Source of the DNA: CAZWRN01 sp964636275
GTDB taxonomy: Bacteria > Patescibacteriota > Microgenomatia > Daviesbacterales > UBA10151
Assembly (NCBI GenBank): GCA_964636275.1
Contig: CAZWRN010000005.1
Span: forward strand, 1-60,494
Direction of reading: 5' to 3'
DNA length: 60,494 nucleotides
Part shown: piece by piece, positions 33,501 to 41,284 of the stretch
How positions within the stretch are numbered: the stretch's first letter is position 1
Layout of the letters: each line of letters opens with the position of its first letter
The notes under the pieces: model-generated
Databases searched by the model: none
The model's input: only the letters and a program-made list of their open reading frames with translations
What the model was told of the DNA's origin: nothing
Translations under genes and position numbers: made by a program

Positions 33501-33574
33501 AGATTAGCAAGTAGAGATTAGAAAATAGTTTAAAAAATCTAATCACTAATTACTAATTACTAATCACTAAAATT
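33501..33574 (+). repeat. Fold-back word-repeat spacer, rplP-rpmC
   Basis: First arm AGAGATTAGAAAATAG; second arm CTAATCACTAATTACTAA, repeated as CTAATTACTAATCACTA. It is the clearest member of the GATTAG / CTAATC family, also at 35480 and 42682. The second arm ends 4 nt before the ATG. Confidence 0.7.
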
Positions 33575-33808
33575 ATGGCTGACAAAATGGATGTAACAAC
33601 TATTAAAAATATGGATACTAAATCTGTTCAGGCAACTGCTCAAAAACTAAGAGGAGAGATTTCTGATCTAATGGTTGATAAAAACTTAAATAAATTAAAA
33701 GATTTAAAATCTATTGATAAAAAAAGAAAAGATTTGGCTAGAGTTTTGACTATCTTAAATCAAAAACAAGTTCTGGAAAAACTTGAAGCTGGAAAGGAGG
33801 CTAAATAA
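33575..33808 (+). CDS. rpmC: 50S ribosomal protein L29 (uL29)
   Basis: A 77-residue uL29. The two-helix fold is visible as ATAQKLRGEISDLMVDKNLN and DLKSIDKKRKDLARVLTILN with the conserved DxxxxxxxRxxxARxxT-type second helix. The N-terminus is about 10 residues longer than usual. The last codons contain AAAGGAGG, the Shine-Dalgarno sequence for rpsQ, 2 nt after its stop. Confidence 0.93.
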   Translation: MADKMDVTTIKNMDTKSVQATAQKLRGEISDLMVDKNLNKLKDLKSIDKKRKDLARVLTILNQKQVLEKLEAGKEAK

Positions 33809-33810
33809 TT

Positions 33811-34200
33811 ATGATCGGACGAGTTGTTTCAAATAAAACTGCAAAGACAGTGACTGTTTTGGTAGAAAGCCGAAAAAGCCATCCTTTGTACAAAAAAACC
33901 TTTGCATGGAGTAAAAAATATTTAGTTCATGATGAAATAGGTGCTCAGATGGGTGATATCGTTGACATTAAAAAGAGTCGGCCATTTTCTAAAAGGAAAC
34001 ATTGGATGGTAGCAAAAATTGTTGGTCGAGATATTGTACCGATGAATGAAGAAGCTTTGAAAGAAGTCTCTCAGGATGTGATCGAAGAAGTAATGCCGGT
34101 TGAAGTAGAAACTGAAAATGTTGAAGCTGAAGTGATAGTTGAAGATAAAGCTGATGAAAAACCAGCTAAAAAAACTAAAAAAGCGAAGGAGACTAAATAA
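33811..34200 (+). CDS. rpsQ: 30S ribosomal protein S17 (uS17)
   Basis: A 129-residue uS17. The OB-fold core of about 80 residues is standard: GRVVSNKTAKTVTVLVES, HPLYKKTFAWSKKYLVHDE and VDIKKSRPFSKRKHW. About 45 extra C-terminal residues (EEVMPVEVETENVEAEV and KPAKKTKKAKETK) form an acidic then Lys-rich tail absent from typical S17. AAGGAG in the tail codons serves rplN. Confidence 0.96.
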   Translation: MIGRVVSNKTAKTVTVLVESRKSHPLYKKTFAWSKKYLVHDEIGAQMGDIVDIKKSRPFSKRKHWMVAKIVGRDIVPMNEEALKEVSQDVIEEVMPVEVETENVEAEVIVEDKADEKPAKKTKKAKETK

Positions 34201-34203
34201 ACA

Positions 34204-34572
34204 ATGGTACAACACAGATCAGTTTTAAATGTGGCAGACAATAGTGGTGCTAAGAAATTGCAGGTTATCCAGGTTTTGGGTGGATCAGCGAAAAAGAAAG
34301 CTACTTTAGGTCAGTTGGTTGTCGCTGTTGTTAAAGGGGCTGACCCAAATGGTCAGGTTAAAGATCATGAAGTAGTCAGAGCAGTGATTGTACGAACCAG
34401 AAAAGAAGTTGGTCGGACTGATGGTTCTCATATCAAATTTGATGACAATGCCGGAGTAGTAGTTGGTAATGATGGTAATATGCGAGCTACTCGTATCTTT
34501 GGGCCGATTGCCCGGGAAGTTCGAGATGCTGGTTATACTAAGATTGTTTCTTTAGCAAAGGAGGTTTGGTAA
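34204..34572 (+). CDS. rplN: 50S ribosomal protein L14 (uL14)
   Basis: A 122-residue uL14 at the subunit interface. It has NVADNSGAKKLQVIQVLGGS, then VRTRKEVGRTDGSHIKFDDN and the C-terminal RIFGPIAREVRDAGYTKIVS. Normal length and no extension. Its last codons carry AAAGGAGG for rplX. Confidence 0.98.
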   Translation: MVQHRSVLNVADNSGAKKLQVIQVLGGSAKKKATLGQLVVAVVKGADPNGQVKDHEVVRAVIVRTRKEVGRTDGSHIKFDDNAGVVVGNDGNMRATRIFGPIAREVRDAGYTKIVSLAKEVW

Positions 34573-34576
34573 ACAT

Positions 34577-34885
34577 ATGAACAAAATACGAAAAGACGAT
34601 AATGTGATTGTTTTAACTGGTAAAGACCGTGGTAAAACGGGAAAAGTTTTGCGAGTGATGACTAAAAAAGATCAGGTTTTGGTTGAAGGTGTGAATACCT
34701 ATAAAAGACATGTCAAAGGTCAGGCGCAGATAGAGGGGGGTATTATCGATTTGGTAAAGCCAATCCATATTTCCAATGTGTCGTTGGTCGATCCCAAAAC
34801 AAAAAAGGCTGCTCGAGTGGGCTTTAAAATGAAAGATGGTAAAAAGATGCGGGTTTTTACCAAATCCGGGGAGGAAGTTAAATAA
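34577..34885 (+). CDS. rplX: 50S ribosomal protein L24 (uL24)
   Basis: A 102-residue uL24, an assembly initiator. The KOW motif NVIVLTGKDRGKTGKVLRV is near residue 9, followed by VLVEGVNTYKRHVKGQAQIE and the GGIIDLVKPIHISNV segment. Standard length. GGGGAGG at the end provides the ribosome-binding site of rplE, which begins 2 nt after the stop. Confidence 0.97.
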   Translation: MNKIRKDDNVIVLTGKDRGKTGKVLRVMTKKDQVLVEGVNTYKRHVKGQAQIEGGIIDLVKPIHISNVSLVDPKTKKAARVGFKMKDGKKMRVFTKSGEEVK

Positions 34886-34887
34886 AT

Positions 34888-35433
34888 ATGAATAGACTAA
34901 AACAGAAATATACTGATGAAGTAAAAAACAAACTGCAGGAAGAGTTTGGCATTAAAAATGTCCACGCTTTGCCAAAACTGACTAAAGTTGTTATCAATAT
35001 GGGACTTGCCGAAGCGAAAGATTCTGATTCAGTGCTTGATAAATCAGTAACCAACCTAACAGCAATAGCCGGACAAAAACCTGTTGTGACAAAAGCTAAA
35101 AAATCGATTGCGGCTTTTAAAGTTACTCAAGGGCAGACTATTGGTGTAATGGTGACATTGCGAGGAGAAAGAATGTACGCTTTCTTAGATAAACTGATTA
35201 ACATCGTTTTGCCTAAAGTTAGAGATTTTCGTGGTGTTTCGCCGACTGCTTTTGATGCACAGGGTAATTACAATTTGGGTATGAGAGAACAGGTGTTGTT
35301 CCCAGAAGTTGATTATAAAAATGTCGATAAAATTCGTGGGATGCAGATCACTATCAACACCAATTCTCAGAATGTCGAGCAAGGTCGACGATTTCTGGAG
35401 TTGATGGGTATGCCTTTCATGAAGGTTGCTTAG
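34888..35433 (+). CDS. rplE: 50S ribosomal protein L5 (uL5)
   Basis: A 181-residue uL5 that binds 5S rRNA and contacts P-site tRNA. It has VHALPKLTKVVINMGLAEAK, then AGQKPVVTKAKKSIAAFKV, RGVSPTAFDAQGNYNLGMRE and a normal C-terminus. The last residues (FMKVA) are followed by a spacer of about 130 nt, of which the first 46 nt show no clear structure. Confidence 0.98.
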   Translation: MNRLKQKYTDEVKNKLQEEFGIKNVHALPKLTKVVINMGLAEAKDSDSVLDKSVTNLTAIAGQKPVVTKAKKSIAAFKVTQGQTIGVMVTLRGERMYAFLDKLINIVLPKVRDFRGVSPTAFDAQGNYNLGMREQVLFPEVDYKNVDKIRGMQITINTNSQNVEQGRRFLELMGMPFMKVA

Positions 35434-35479
35434 TGAGTGCAATTTGAGATAGTTTGATCTATAATTATAGGTCGGAAGG

Positions 35480-35564
35480 ATAAAGAATAGAGATTAGCAA
35501 ATAGCGATTAGATAATAGTTAATTAATTTAGAAATCTAATCACTAATCACTATTCACTGATAAA
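35480..35564 (+). repeat. Fold-back word-repeat spacer, rplE-rpsN
   Basis: First arm AGCGATTAGATAATAG; second arm CTAATCACTAATCACTATT. Same GATTAG / CTAATC words as at 33501 but with different internal order. The second arm ends directly before the rpsN start. Confidence 0.68.
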
Positions 35565-35744
35565 ATGGCAAAAACATCGAATGTAGTAAAAAAGAAATTT
35601 AAATTTGAAGTTCAGAAAGTGAACATTTGTTCTCAGTGCGGACGTTCAAAAGGTTATTTAAGAAGATTTGGTATTTGCCGAATTTGTTTTAGAGAATTCG
35701 TTTACAAGGGATATCTTCCTGGTGTTAAAAAAGCATCTTGGTAA
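35565..35744 (+). CDS. rpsN: 30S ribosomal protein S14, zinc-binding type (uS14)
   Basis: A 59-residue type Z uS14. Four Cys ligands are in place: C22-SQ-C25 and C38-RI-C41, with GRSKGYLRRFGICRICFREF between and around them. The C-terminus is GYLPGVKKASW, as in other short S14 proteins. It starts at the ATG right after a word-repeat spacer. The zinc form is ancestral and requires no partner gene. Confidence 0.97.
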   Translation: MAKTSNVVKKKFKFEVQKVNICSQCGRSKGYLRRFGICRICFREFVYKGYLPGVKKASW

Positions 35745-35823
35745 AGCTTCTAGCTTCGTCTAGAAAGAAAGGAAAACTAAATATATTTCGGATTTCGAAA
35801 TTCGGATTTAGAGTTTATTAATT
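35745..35823 (+). repeat. Word-repeat spacer, rpsN-rpsH
   Basis: AGCTTCTAGCTTCGTCTAGA and then TTTCGGATTTCGAAATTCGG, which is itself a near palindrome (CCGAAATCCGAA-type words). The arms are shorter than elsewhere. GAAAGGAAAA inside could act as a distant ribosome-binding site. Confidence 0.5.
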
Positions 35824-36219
35824 ATGGATATCGTAGCTGATGCATTAATTAGAATTAAAAATGGTTACTTGGCTCAAAAAGATGAGGTGTTGTTGCCTTA
35901 TTCTAAATTGATCAGTTCAATTTGTGATGTATTGAAAAAAGAGGGATACATTGCGGGTTGGAGTGAGAAAAAAGCTGAAAAAAGTAAAGTAAATATGGGT
36001 GTTACTGTCACTTTGCAATACAATGATCGAAAACCAGCTATGACGGAGGTTCGAAGAATCTCAAAACCTGGTCTGCGAGTATACAAAGGTGCAAGTGCTT
36101 TGCCCTATGTATTAAGTGGTGTTGGAATGGCATTGATTTCTACACCAAAAGGTGTGATGACGGATAAAGCAGCCCGCAAAGCCAAATTGGGCGGAGAGGT
36201 AATGGCTTACGTTTGGTAA
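35824..36219 (+). CDS. rpsH: 30S ribosomal protein S8 (uS8)
   Basis: A 131-residue uS8, a primary 16S rRNA binder. It begins DIVADALIRIKNGYLAQKDE, and the C-terminal half has RISKPGLRVYKGASALPYVL and ISTPKGVMTDKAARKAKLGG with the end EVMAYVW. Length is normal. The preceding spacer is a word-repeat. Confidence 0.98.
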   Translation: MDIVADALIRIKNGYLAQKDEVLLPYSKLISSICDVLKKEGYIAGWSEKKAEKSKVNMGVTVTLQYNDRKPAMTEVRRISKPGLRVYKGASALPYVLSGVGMALISTPKGVMTDKAARKAKLGGEVMAYVW

Positions 36220-36297
36220 GAAAGGAATAAACCAAGAAATAATATAACAAGAAACAAATAATTGTATCTTGAATATTGTCTCTTGGAAAACTTAATT
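36220..36297 (+). repeat. Fold-back word-repeat spacer, rpsH-rplF
   Basis: First arm AACAAGAAACAAATAATTGT; second arm TATCTTGAATATTGTCTCTTGG. The words are those of the rpoB-rpoC spacer 19 kb away, so the family is shared between operons. Confidence 0.62.
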
Positions 36298-36849
36298 ATG
36301 AGTAGAATCGGTAACAATCCAATAGTTTTGCCACAAGGAGTTGAAGTAACTCTAAGTGATGATATGGTAGCTGTTAAAGGGCCAAAAGGTGCTTTGGAGA
36401 TGCCACTTCATAAATCCATTAAGGTTGAGCAGGAGGATGGTAAATTGATTATAAAAAGAAAAAGAGGCAATCAAGAAGGTCGTTCCATGCATGGTCTGAT
36501 GAGAACATTGGTAAATAATATGGTTGTTGGTGTAACTACTGGTTGGACCAAAAATTTAGAAATGGTTGGTGTGGGGTATCGGGCTCAGGGTGGTGGAAAT
36601 GCGTTGATATTAAATGTAGGATACTCTCATCCGGTGAAGATGGAAGCGCCTGAAGGGATCACATTTGCAGTTGCGGAGAATACAAAATTATCAGTGACTG
36701 GAATTGATAAAGCCTTGGTTGGACAGATTGCTGCCAATATTCGGGCTGTAAAACCACCTGAGGTATATAAAGGTAAAGGTATTCGTTATGTTGGTGAATA
36801 TGTCAGAAAGAAAGCTGGTAAAGCTGGAAAGGCCGCCGGAGGAAAATAA
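36298..36849 (+). CDS. rplF: 50S ribosomal protein L6 (uL6)
   Basis: A 183-residue uL6 near the factor-binding site. It starts MSRIGNNPIVLPQGVEV, and has GPKGALEMPLHKSIKVE and the C-terminal signature KPPEVYKGKGIRYVGEYVRK. ATG 36298 is chosen; an in-frame start at 36262 would add twelve residues encoded by the repeat spacer (YLEYCLLENLI) that do not belong to L6. It ends with a Lys/Gly/Ala tail. Confidence 0.97.
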   Translation: MSRIGNNPIVLPQGVEVTLSDDMVAVKGPKGALEMPLHKSIKVEQEDGKLIIKRKRGNQEGRSMHGLMRTLVNNMVVGVTTGWTKNLEMVGVGYRAQGGGNALILNVGYSHPVKMEAPEGITFAVAENTKLSVTGIDKALVGQIAANIRAVKPPEVYKGKGIRYVGEYVRKKAGKAGKAAGGK

Positions 36850-36919
36850 ATAGGCAGTAGTAAGTAGGATTTGATACATTCCTACTAACTACCACCTACA
36901 GCCTACTAACTAAATATAT
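36850..36919 (+). repeat. Fold-back word-repeat spacer, rplF-rplR
   Basis: First arm GCAGTAGTAAGTAGG; second arm CCTACTAACTACCACC followed by CCTACTAACTA. The GTAGTAAGTAGG / CCTACTAACTAC words occur again in the capA spacer at 52595. Confidence 0.65.
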
Positions 36920-37255
36920 ATGTTTAAAGCTAAAAGAATACATCGACATACAAAAGTACGAAAAAAGATCTCTGGTAATGGAGAAAGACCTCGAGTGGCT
37001 ATTTTTAGATCAACTCAACATATTTATGCTCAGATCATTGATGATATGCAGCATAAAACACTGGTTTCTGAGTCAGATCTGAAAATTAAATCTGGAAATA
37101 AAACGGATAAAGCTACTCAGGTGGGGGAAGCTTTAGCCAAAAAAGCGGTCGCTCAAAAGATCAGTAAAGTAGTATTTGATCGAGGAGGTTTTTTGTATCA
37201 CGGTAGAGTGAAAGCTCTCGCTGAAGGTTTGCGAAAAGGAGGGTTAGATTTCTAA
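36920..37255 (+). CDS. rplR: 50S ribosomal protein L18 (uL18)
   Basis: A 111-residue uL18 that binds 5S rRNA with L5. It carries RHTKVRKKISGNGERPRVAI and FRSTQHIYAQIIDD, then VVFDRGGFLYHGRVKALAEG near the end. GGAGGG in its last codons is the ribosome-binding site for rpsE, whose ATG lies 1 nt after the stop. Confidence 0.97.
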   Translation: MFKAKRIHRHTKVRKKISGNGERPRVAIFRSTQHIYAQIIDDMQHKTLVSESDLKIKSGNKTDKATQVGEALAKKAVAQKISKVVFDRGGFLYHGRVKALAEGLRKGGLDF

Positions 37256-37256
37256 T

Positions 37257-37883
37257 ATGGATCGAAATATGGACAATCAGAATAATCGAGGAAATAGGCC
37301 AGGTGGAAATCGTCCGGGTGGTCAGAGACCAGGTGGTCGTTTCCAAAGAGGACAAAATGCTACCCCATCTGAATTTTTTGAAAAAGTAGTTCAGGTCAAT
37401 CGAGTTTCTAAAAAGACTAAAGGTGGAGATAAACGAGGGCTATCTGTCTTGGTTGTCGTTGGTGATCGAAAAGGTCGAGTTGGTGTTGGTTTGGGTAAAG
37501 CTGCCGATGTACAGTCTGCGGTTCGAAAAGGAACCTTATATGCTAAAAAACATTTGATCCGAGTCCCTTTAAAAGCTGATCGGACTATCCCGCATGAGAT
37601 TTATTTGAAGTATGGTGCAGCTAAATTGATCATGAAACCAGCTCCAGAAGGTACTGGTGTGATTGCGGGTGGTCCTGTACGTGTAGTTGTTGAGGCTGCT
37701 GGTATTAAAGATATCGTGACCAAGCTGTTGGGAACAAAAAACAAAGCTTCCAATGTCTATGTCGCTTTGGAATCTTTGCGACGAATTAAAGCTGGTTCCG
37801 GAGATGCTCCAAAAGTTGAAGTAAAAACTGAAACAAAAGAAGAGCCTAAAGTTGAAACTAAAGAGAAAGCAGAGGAGAAATAA
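37257..37883 (+). CDS. rpsE: 30S ribosomal protein S5 (uS5)
   Basis: A 208-residue uS5 that helps decoding fidelity and mRNA unwinding. The first 35 residues are a Gly/Arg/Pro/Asn-rich extension with repeated RPGG blocks. The double-stranded RNA-binding core follows: FEKVVQVNRVSKKTKGGDKR, VGDRKGRVGVGLGKAADVQ and GAAKLIMKPAPEGTGVIAGG. The C-terminus is Lys/Glu-rich (EEPKVETKEKAEEK) and its codons hold GAGGAG for rplO. rplO follows directly; rpmD (L30) is absent. Confidence 0.97.
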   Translation: MDRNMDNQNNRGNRPGGNRPGGQRPGGRFQRGQNATPSEFFEKVVQVNRVSKKTKGGDKRGLSVLVVVGDRKGRVGVGLGKAADVQSAVRKGTLYAKKHLIRVPLKADRTIPHEIYLKYGAAKLIMKPAPEGTGVIAGGPVRVVVEAAGIKDIVTKLLGTKNKASNVYVALESLRRIKAGSGDAPKVEVKTETKEEPKVETKEKAEEK

Positions 37884-38317
37884 TGCAAATTAATTCATTA
37901 CAAAAAGTTACAACCAGGACAGCTAAACGAGTTGGACGTGGTATTGGATCTGGAAAAGGAAAGACCTCTGGACGCGGTATGAAAGGTCAGAAATCCCGTG
38001 GTAAAATTCCGGCGGCCAACGTTGGAGCTGGTTTAATTTATTTTAAAAAGCTGCCATATCGAAGAGGTTGGGGTAATACCAAAGTTTCTGCCAAACCTGC
38101 TTTAGTTAAAGTCGACCAGCTTAATGTATTTGCTGCAGGAGCGGTTGTTACAATTGCGTCCCTTTTGGAGCATAAAGTTATTAATGAAACATCATCTAAA
38201 AAAGGTGTTAAAATAGTTAACGGAGGAGCTTTGACTGTGAAAAACTTGAGTGTTGAACTGCCAGTTACTCAATCAGCCAAATCAGCTATAGAGTCCTCCG
38301 GAGGTAAAGTTGTCTGA
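37883..38317 (+). CDS. rplO: 50S ribosomal protein L15 (uL15)
   Basis: A 144-residue uL15. The N-terminal basic loop is GRGIGSGKGKTSGRGMKGQK near residue 18, then RGWGNTKVSAKPALVKVDQL and a C-terminal domain ending AKSAIESSGGKVV. It starts 1 nt inside rpsE and overlaps secY by 8 nt, so the three are tightly coupled. CCGGAGG in its last codons serves secY. Confidence 0.97.
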   Translation: MQINSLQKVTTRTAKRVGRGIGSGKGKTSGRGMKGQKSRGKIPAANVGAGLIYFKKLPYRRGWGNTKVSAKPALVKVDQLNVFAAGAVVTIASLLEHKVINETSSKKGVKIVNGGALTVKNLSVELPVTQSAKSAIESSGGKVV

Positions 38318-39599
38318 GTTATTAAAACCGATCACACAAGCACTTAAAATCCCTGAACTTCGACGTAAACTTATTATTACTGCAGTTATACTAGTTATTT
38401 TTCGTATTATTGCGCACGTTCCTTTAGGAGGTATTGATCTAGTTGGGTTGAGAGCAATCTTTGAAGGCAACCAACTATTGGGGTTGTTGAATATTTTCTC
38501 AGGAGGCACTTTAGCAAACTTTTCTATTTTAGCAATTGGTCTTAATCCATATATTAATGCATCGATTATTATTCAGCTGCTAACTATTGTTTTTCCTAAA
38601 CTTGAAGCTTTAGCCAAGGAGGGTGAGTATGGGAAACAAAAAATTAACCAATATACTCGCTATTTGACGGTACCCTTGGCGTTGCTGCAGGCAATAGGGG
38701 TGTATACTTTGCTCAAAAATCAGGGGTTGGTTACTGTGGAGTCACCAATGCAAATAATAGCAATTGTTTTGGGTATGGTAGCAGGTACCATGATTGAAGT
38801 ATGGCTGGGTGAATTACTGACAGAGTATGGTATTGGTAACGGTATTTCGGTTTTAATTTTTGCGGGTATTATTGCTAGCGCTCCGGCATTGCTGCTTCAG
38901 ACAGCTTCTATTTTAGATCAGCAGCAAGTACTTAATTTACTGATTTTTGGGGCCCTGGCCTTTGCTGTAACTTATGCAATTGTTTTTGTAAATGAAGGTA
39001 GAAGACAAATAGCGGTCAACTATGCCAAAAGATTTGCTAACAATAAAGGCAGTGGACCAGTTCAAACATATCTGCCATTGCGAGTAAATCAGGCCGGAGT
39101 AATTCCGATTATTTTTGCAGTATCTTTAGTTTTGATACCTTCGTTTGGTGGACAATTTTTAACCACTGTTAATCAACCTCAAGTGCAGGATCTAGGACGC
39201 TGGTTGGCAGCCAATTTTAATCCTAATTCAATAGCATATAATCTGACGTACTTCTTGTTGGTAATGGGTTTTACTTTTTTCTATACTGCTGTTATTTTCA
39301 ATCCAACTAAGATTGCTGATGAGATTAAAAAGTACGGAGGATTTATTCCGGGTATTCGACCTGGGGCAGCGACAGCGGCTTATTTAAATTATATCTTGAT
39401 AAGAATTACACTCGCTGGAGGTATTTTCCTGGGATTAATTGCAATTTTACCATCATTAGTGTCTAGCTTTACTGGTGTGACCACTTTGGCAATTGGAGGA
39501 ACATCCCTTTTGATTGTTGTATCGGTGGTTTTGGATACAGCTAAACAATTTGAAAGTAAGCTGATTGAACGTAATTACGATAAATTCCTGCAAAGATAA
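38310..39599 (+). CDS. secY: Protein translocase subunit SecY
   Basis: A 429-residue SecY with ten transmembrane helices, the channel of the Sec translocon. It starts at TTG 38310, 5 nt after GGAGG, inside the end of rplO. RRKLIITAVILVIFRIIAHV opens helix 1. The plug and helix 2 region has FSGGTLANFSILAIGLNPYI, and IKKYGGFIPGIRPG is the conserved cytoplasmic loop before helix 9. Length is normal. Export of the surface proteins in this window would depend on it. Confidence 0.97.
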   Translation: MSELLKPITQALKIPELRRKLIITAVILVIFRIIAHVPLGGIDLVGLRAIFEGNQLLGLLNIFSGGTLANFSILAIGLNPYINASIIIQLLTIVFPKLEALAKEGEYGKQKINQYTRYLTVPLALLQAIGVYTLLKNQGLVTVESPMQIIAIVLGMVAGTMIEVWLGELLTEYGIGNGISVLIFAGIIASAPALLLQTASILDQQQVLNLLIFGALAFAVTYAIVFVNEGRRQIAVNYAKRFANNKGSGPVQTYLPLRVNQAGVIPIIFAVSLVLIPSFGGQFLTTVNQPQVQDLGRWLAANFNPNSIAYNLTYFLLVMGFTFFYTAVIFNPTKIADEIKKYGGFIPGIRPGAATAAYLNYILIRITLAGGIFLGLIAILPSLVSSFTGVTTLAIGGTSLLIVVSVVLDTAKQFESKLIERNYDKFLQR

Positions 39600-39613
39600 T
39601 GGAGAAATAAAAC

Positions 39614-40138
39614 ATGAAAGTTTTAGTATTAGGATTACCAGGCAGCGGGAAAAGTACTCAAGTTGATAAATTAGCTGAATATTTGCAGGTGCCAACTCTG
39701 AAAATGGGAGCTATTTTGCGAGATATTGTTCATCAAAATGGTGAGTTGGGGCAGAAAATTAGTTCGGTCATGTTGCAAGGGCATTTGGTTGAGGATGAGA
39801 TTGTTGAAGAGATCATGCGGGAAAAGGTAAATTCTATAGGTGTTGACGGCTTTGTAATGGAAGGATATCCTAGAACTCTTCACCAAATAGAAAGCTACGA
39901 TCCGGGATTTGAAAAGGTATTTTACTTAAAATTGGACACTGAGCTAGCTCATCAGCGAATGGTGTCTAGAGCCAGAGAGGATGATAATAAAGAGGCAATT
40001 GAAAACCGGTTTAATGAACAGATGAAGGATTTGGATAAAATCTTAGAACATTATCAAGCGATCTTAACTACGGTTGATGCAACAAAAGGAATCGATGAGA
40101 TATTTGAAGAGTTAGTTAGTAACTTGCCAAAGATGTGA
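39614..40138 (+). CDS. adk: Adenylate kinase, short form without LID domain
   Basis: A 174-residue adenylate kinase balancing ATP, ADP and AMP. The P-loop is GLPGSGKST at residues 7-15, the AMP-binding part has TLKMGAILRD, and EGYPRT stands for the usual DGFPRT near residue 85. The zinc or LID insertion between residues about 115 and 150 of long forms is missing, so it belongs to the short, about 175-residue type. It sits between secY and map, its standard place. GGAGAA precedes the ATG. Confidence 0.93.
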   Translation: MKVLVLGLPGSGKSTQVDKLAEYLQVPTLKMGAILRDIVHQNGELGQKISSVMLQGHLVEDEIVEEIMREKVNSIGVDGFVMEGYPRTLHQIESYDPGFEKVFYLKLDTELAHQRMVSRAREDDNKEAIENRFNEQMKDLDKILEHYQAILTTVDATKGIDEIFEELVSNLPKM

Positions 40139-40252
40139 GAAGTTTGATGTGCGAAGCTAGAGAAAGAAGTGAGAGGTGGGATTATTCACACTTCAAAAAT
40201 TCAACAATCCATCTTCACATTTCCCAAATCTCACAACCAAAAGAATAAAAAT
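40139..40252 (+). repeat. Fold-back word-repeat spacer, adk-map
   Basis: First arm AAGAAGTGAGAGGTGGGATT; second arm CATCTTCACATTTCCCAA, then ATCTCACAACC. The G-rich first arm and C-rich second arm keep the polarity of the other spacers, with the word GTGAGAAGTG. Confidence 0.6.
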
Positions 40253-41032
40253 ATGGGATTAATACCAGTAAACAAAGATCAGTTGGAGCTAATGCGCAAA
40301 AGTGGAGTCATCAGTGCAAAAGCTCTAAAAAAAGCCTTAGAAACCGCGCAAGTCGGGGTTTCTGAGCTCGAGTTGGATAAAGCAGCCGGAGATGAGATCT
40401 ATAAACGAGGTGGTGATTGGTCGTATAAAACGGTTCCTGATTATCATTGGGCAACTTGTGTAACGGTCAATCAAGAAGTAGTTCATGGCATCCCCAAAGA
40501 GAGAAAAATTCAAAATGGGGATTTAGTGAGTGTAGATTTGGCGGCTATGTATAAAGGATGGCACACTGATAATGCCTGGACGATATTGGTGGGTCAGGAG
40601 ACATCTGACAAGAGTCAAGAATGGGAAGAGAAGAAACGATTTTTACAGGTTGGAGAAGAAGCTCTATTTTTGGGTATCAAGCAGGCAGTGGCAGGAAACC
40701 GAGTGGGTGACATTTCAGCAGCTATTCAGAAAAAGGTTGAAGGAGCTGGATACCATGTAGTTAGAGCATTAGTAGGACATGGGGTAGGAAGAGAGATGCA
40801 TGAGGAGCCAGAAGTGCCGGGTTATGGTCGTCCGGGGACTGGACCTGTATTAAAAGAAGGTATGACGCTGGCAATTGAAGTGATATACGCGGCCGGGACT
40901 TCCGAAGTAGTTATTGCCGATGACAACTGGACATATGAGAGTGAAGATGGATCAATGTCTGGACTTTTTGAAATGAGTATTGTGGTAGGCAAAAAGAAGG
41001 CTGAAATACTGACTGATTGGCGCAATGTGTAA
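40253..41032 (+). CDS. map: Methionine aminopeptidase, type I
   Basis: A 259-residue enzyme that removes initiator Met from new proteins. The five metal ligands are visible: Asp in SVDLAAM, Asp in HTDNAW, His in GHGVGREMHEEP, Glu in LAIEVIYAAG and Glu in LFEMSIV. CVTVNQEVVHGIP is the substrate-side loop. I use ATG 40253 (MGLIPVNKDQLELM), since the upstream in-frame stretch from 40169 is the repeat spacer. No N-terminal zinc finger. A 250-nt spacer follows before infA. Confidence 0.96.
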   Translation: MGLIPVNKDQLELMRKSGVISAKALKKALETAQVGVSELELDKAAGDEIYKRGGDWSYKTVPDYHWATCVTVNQEVVHGIPKERKIQNGDLVSVDLAAMYKGWHTDNAWTILVGQETSDKSQEWEEKKRFLQVGEEALFLGIKQAVAGNRVGDISAAIQKKVEGAGYHVVRALVGHGVGREMHEEPEVPGYGRPGTGPVLKEGMTLAIEVIYAAGTSEVVIADDNWTYESEDGSMSGLFEMSIVVGKKKAEILTDWRNV

Positions 41033-41184
41033 AATCGGTTAGCAGTTTTCTGTTGTCGGATATCAGATTTGAGTTTGCCTGGTTTCAGTTATCTGTAATA
41101 AGTGTTTTTTGATTTAACAGAATTGACCGAAAACGGATCAACTTTTTTCAGATACCTGAGAACGGAAAACCGATAACTGCCTTT
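41033..41184 (+). repeat. Word-repeat spacer, map-infA
   Basis: CGGTTAGCAGTTTTCTGTT on the left matches the inverse complement of AACGGAAAACCGATAACTGC on the right with shuffled words. GGATATCAGATTTGAG and CAGATACCTGAG form a second pair inside. It ends before the infA promoter. Confidence 0.5.
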
Positions 41185-41198
41185 ATAGGCTTCTACCT

Positions 41199-41227
41199 TG
41201 TAAATCTGTGCGTAGTTTGTTACAATA
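41199..41227 (+). promoter_or_regulatory. infA operon promoter (extended -10)
   Basis: TTGTAA at 41199-41204, a 17-nt spacer and TACAAT at 41222-41227 preceded by TGT. It starts the alpha-operon part (infA to rpsI) with a leader of about 50 nt. Confidence 0.68.
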
Positions 41228-41235
41228 ACCAAAGT

Positions 41236-41273
41236 CCTTTTTAAGGCCCAATTATTTTGTGCTAAAAAGGAGT
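41236..41273 (+). promoter_or_regulatory. Hairpin that pairs with the infA Shine-Dalgarno sequence
   Basis: TCCTTTTTA (41236-41244) is the perfect inverse complement of TAAAAAGGA (41264-41272), loop 19 nt. The right arm overlaps AAGGAG (41268-41273), 11 nt before ATG 41285. Folding would hide the ribosome-binding site; it may allow control of IF-1 synthesis. Confidence 0.6.
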
Positions 41274-41284
41274 AGAAAAGTGTC

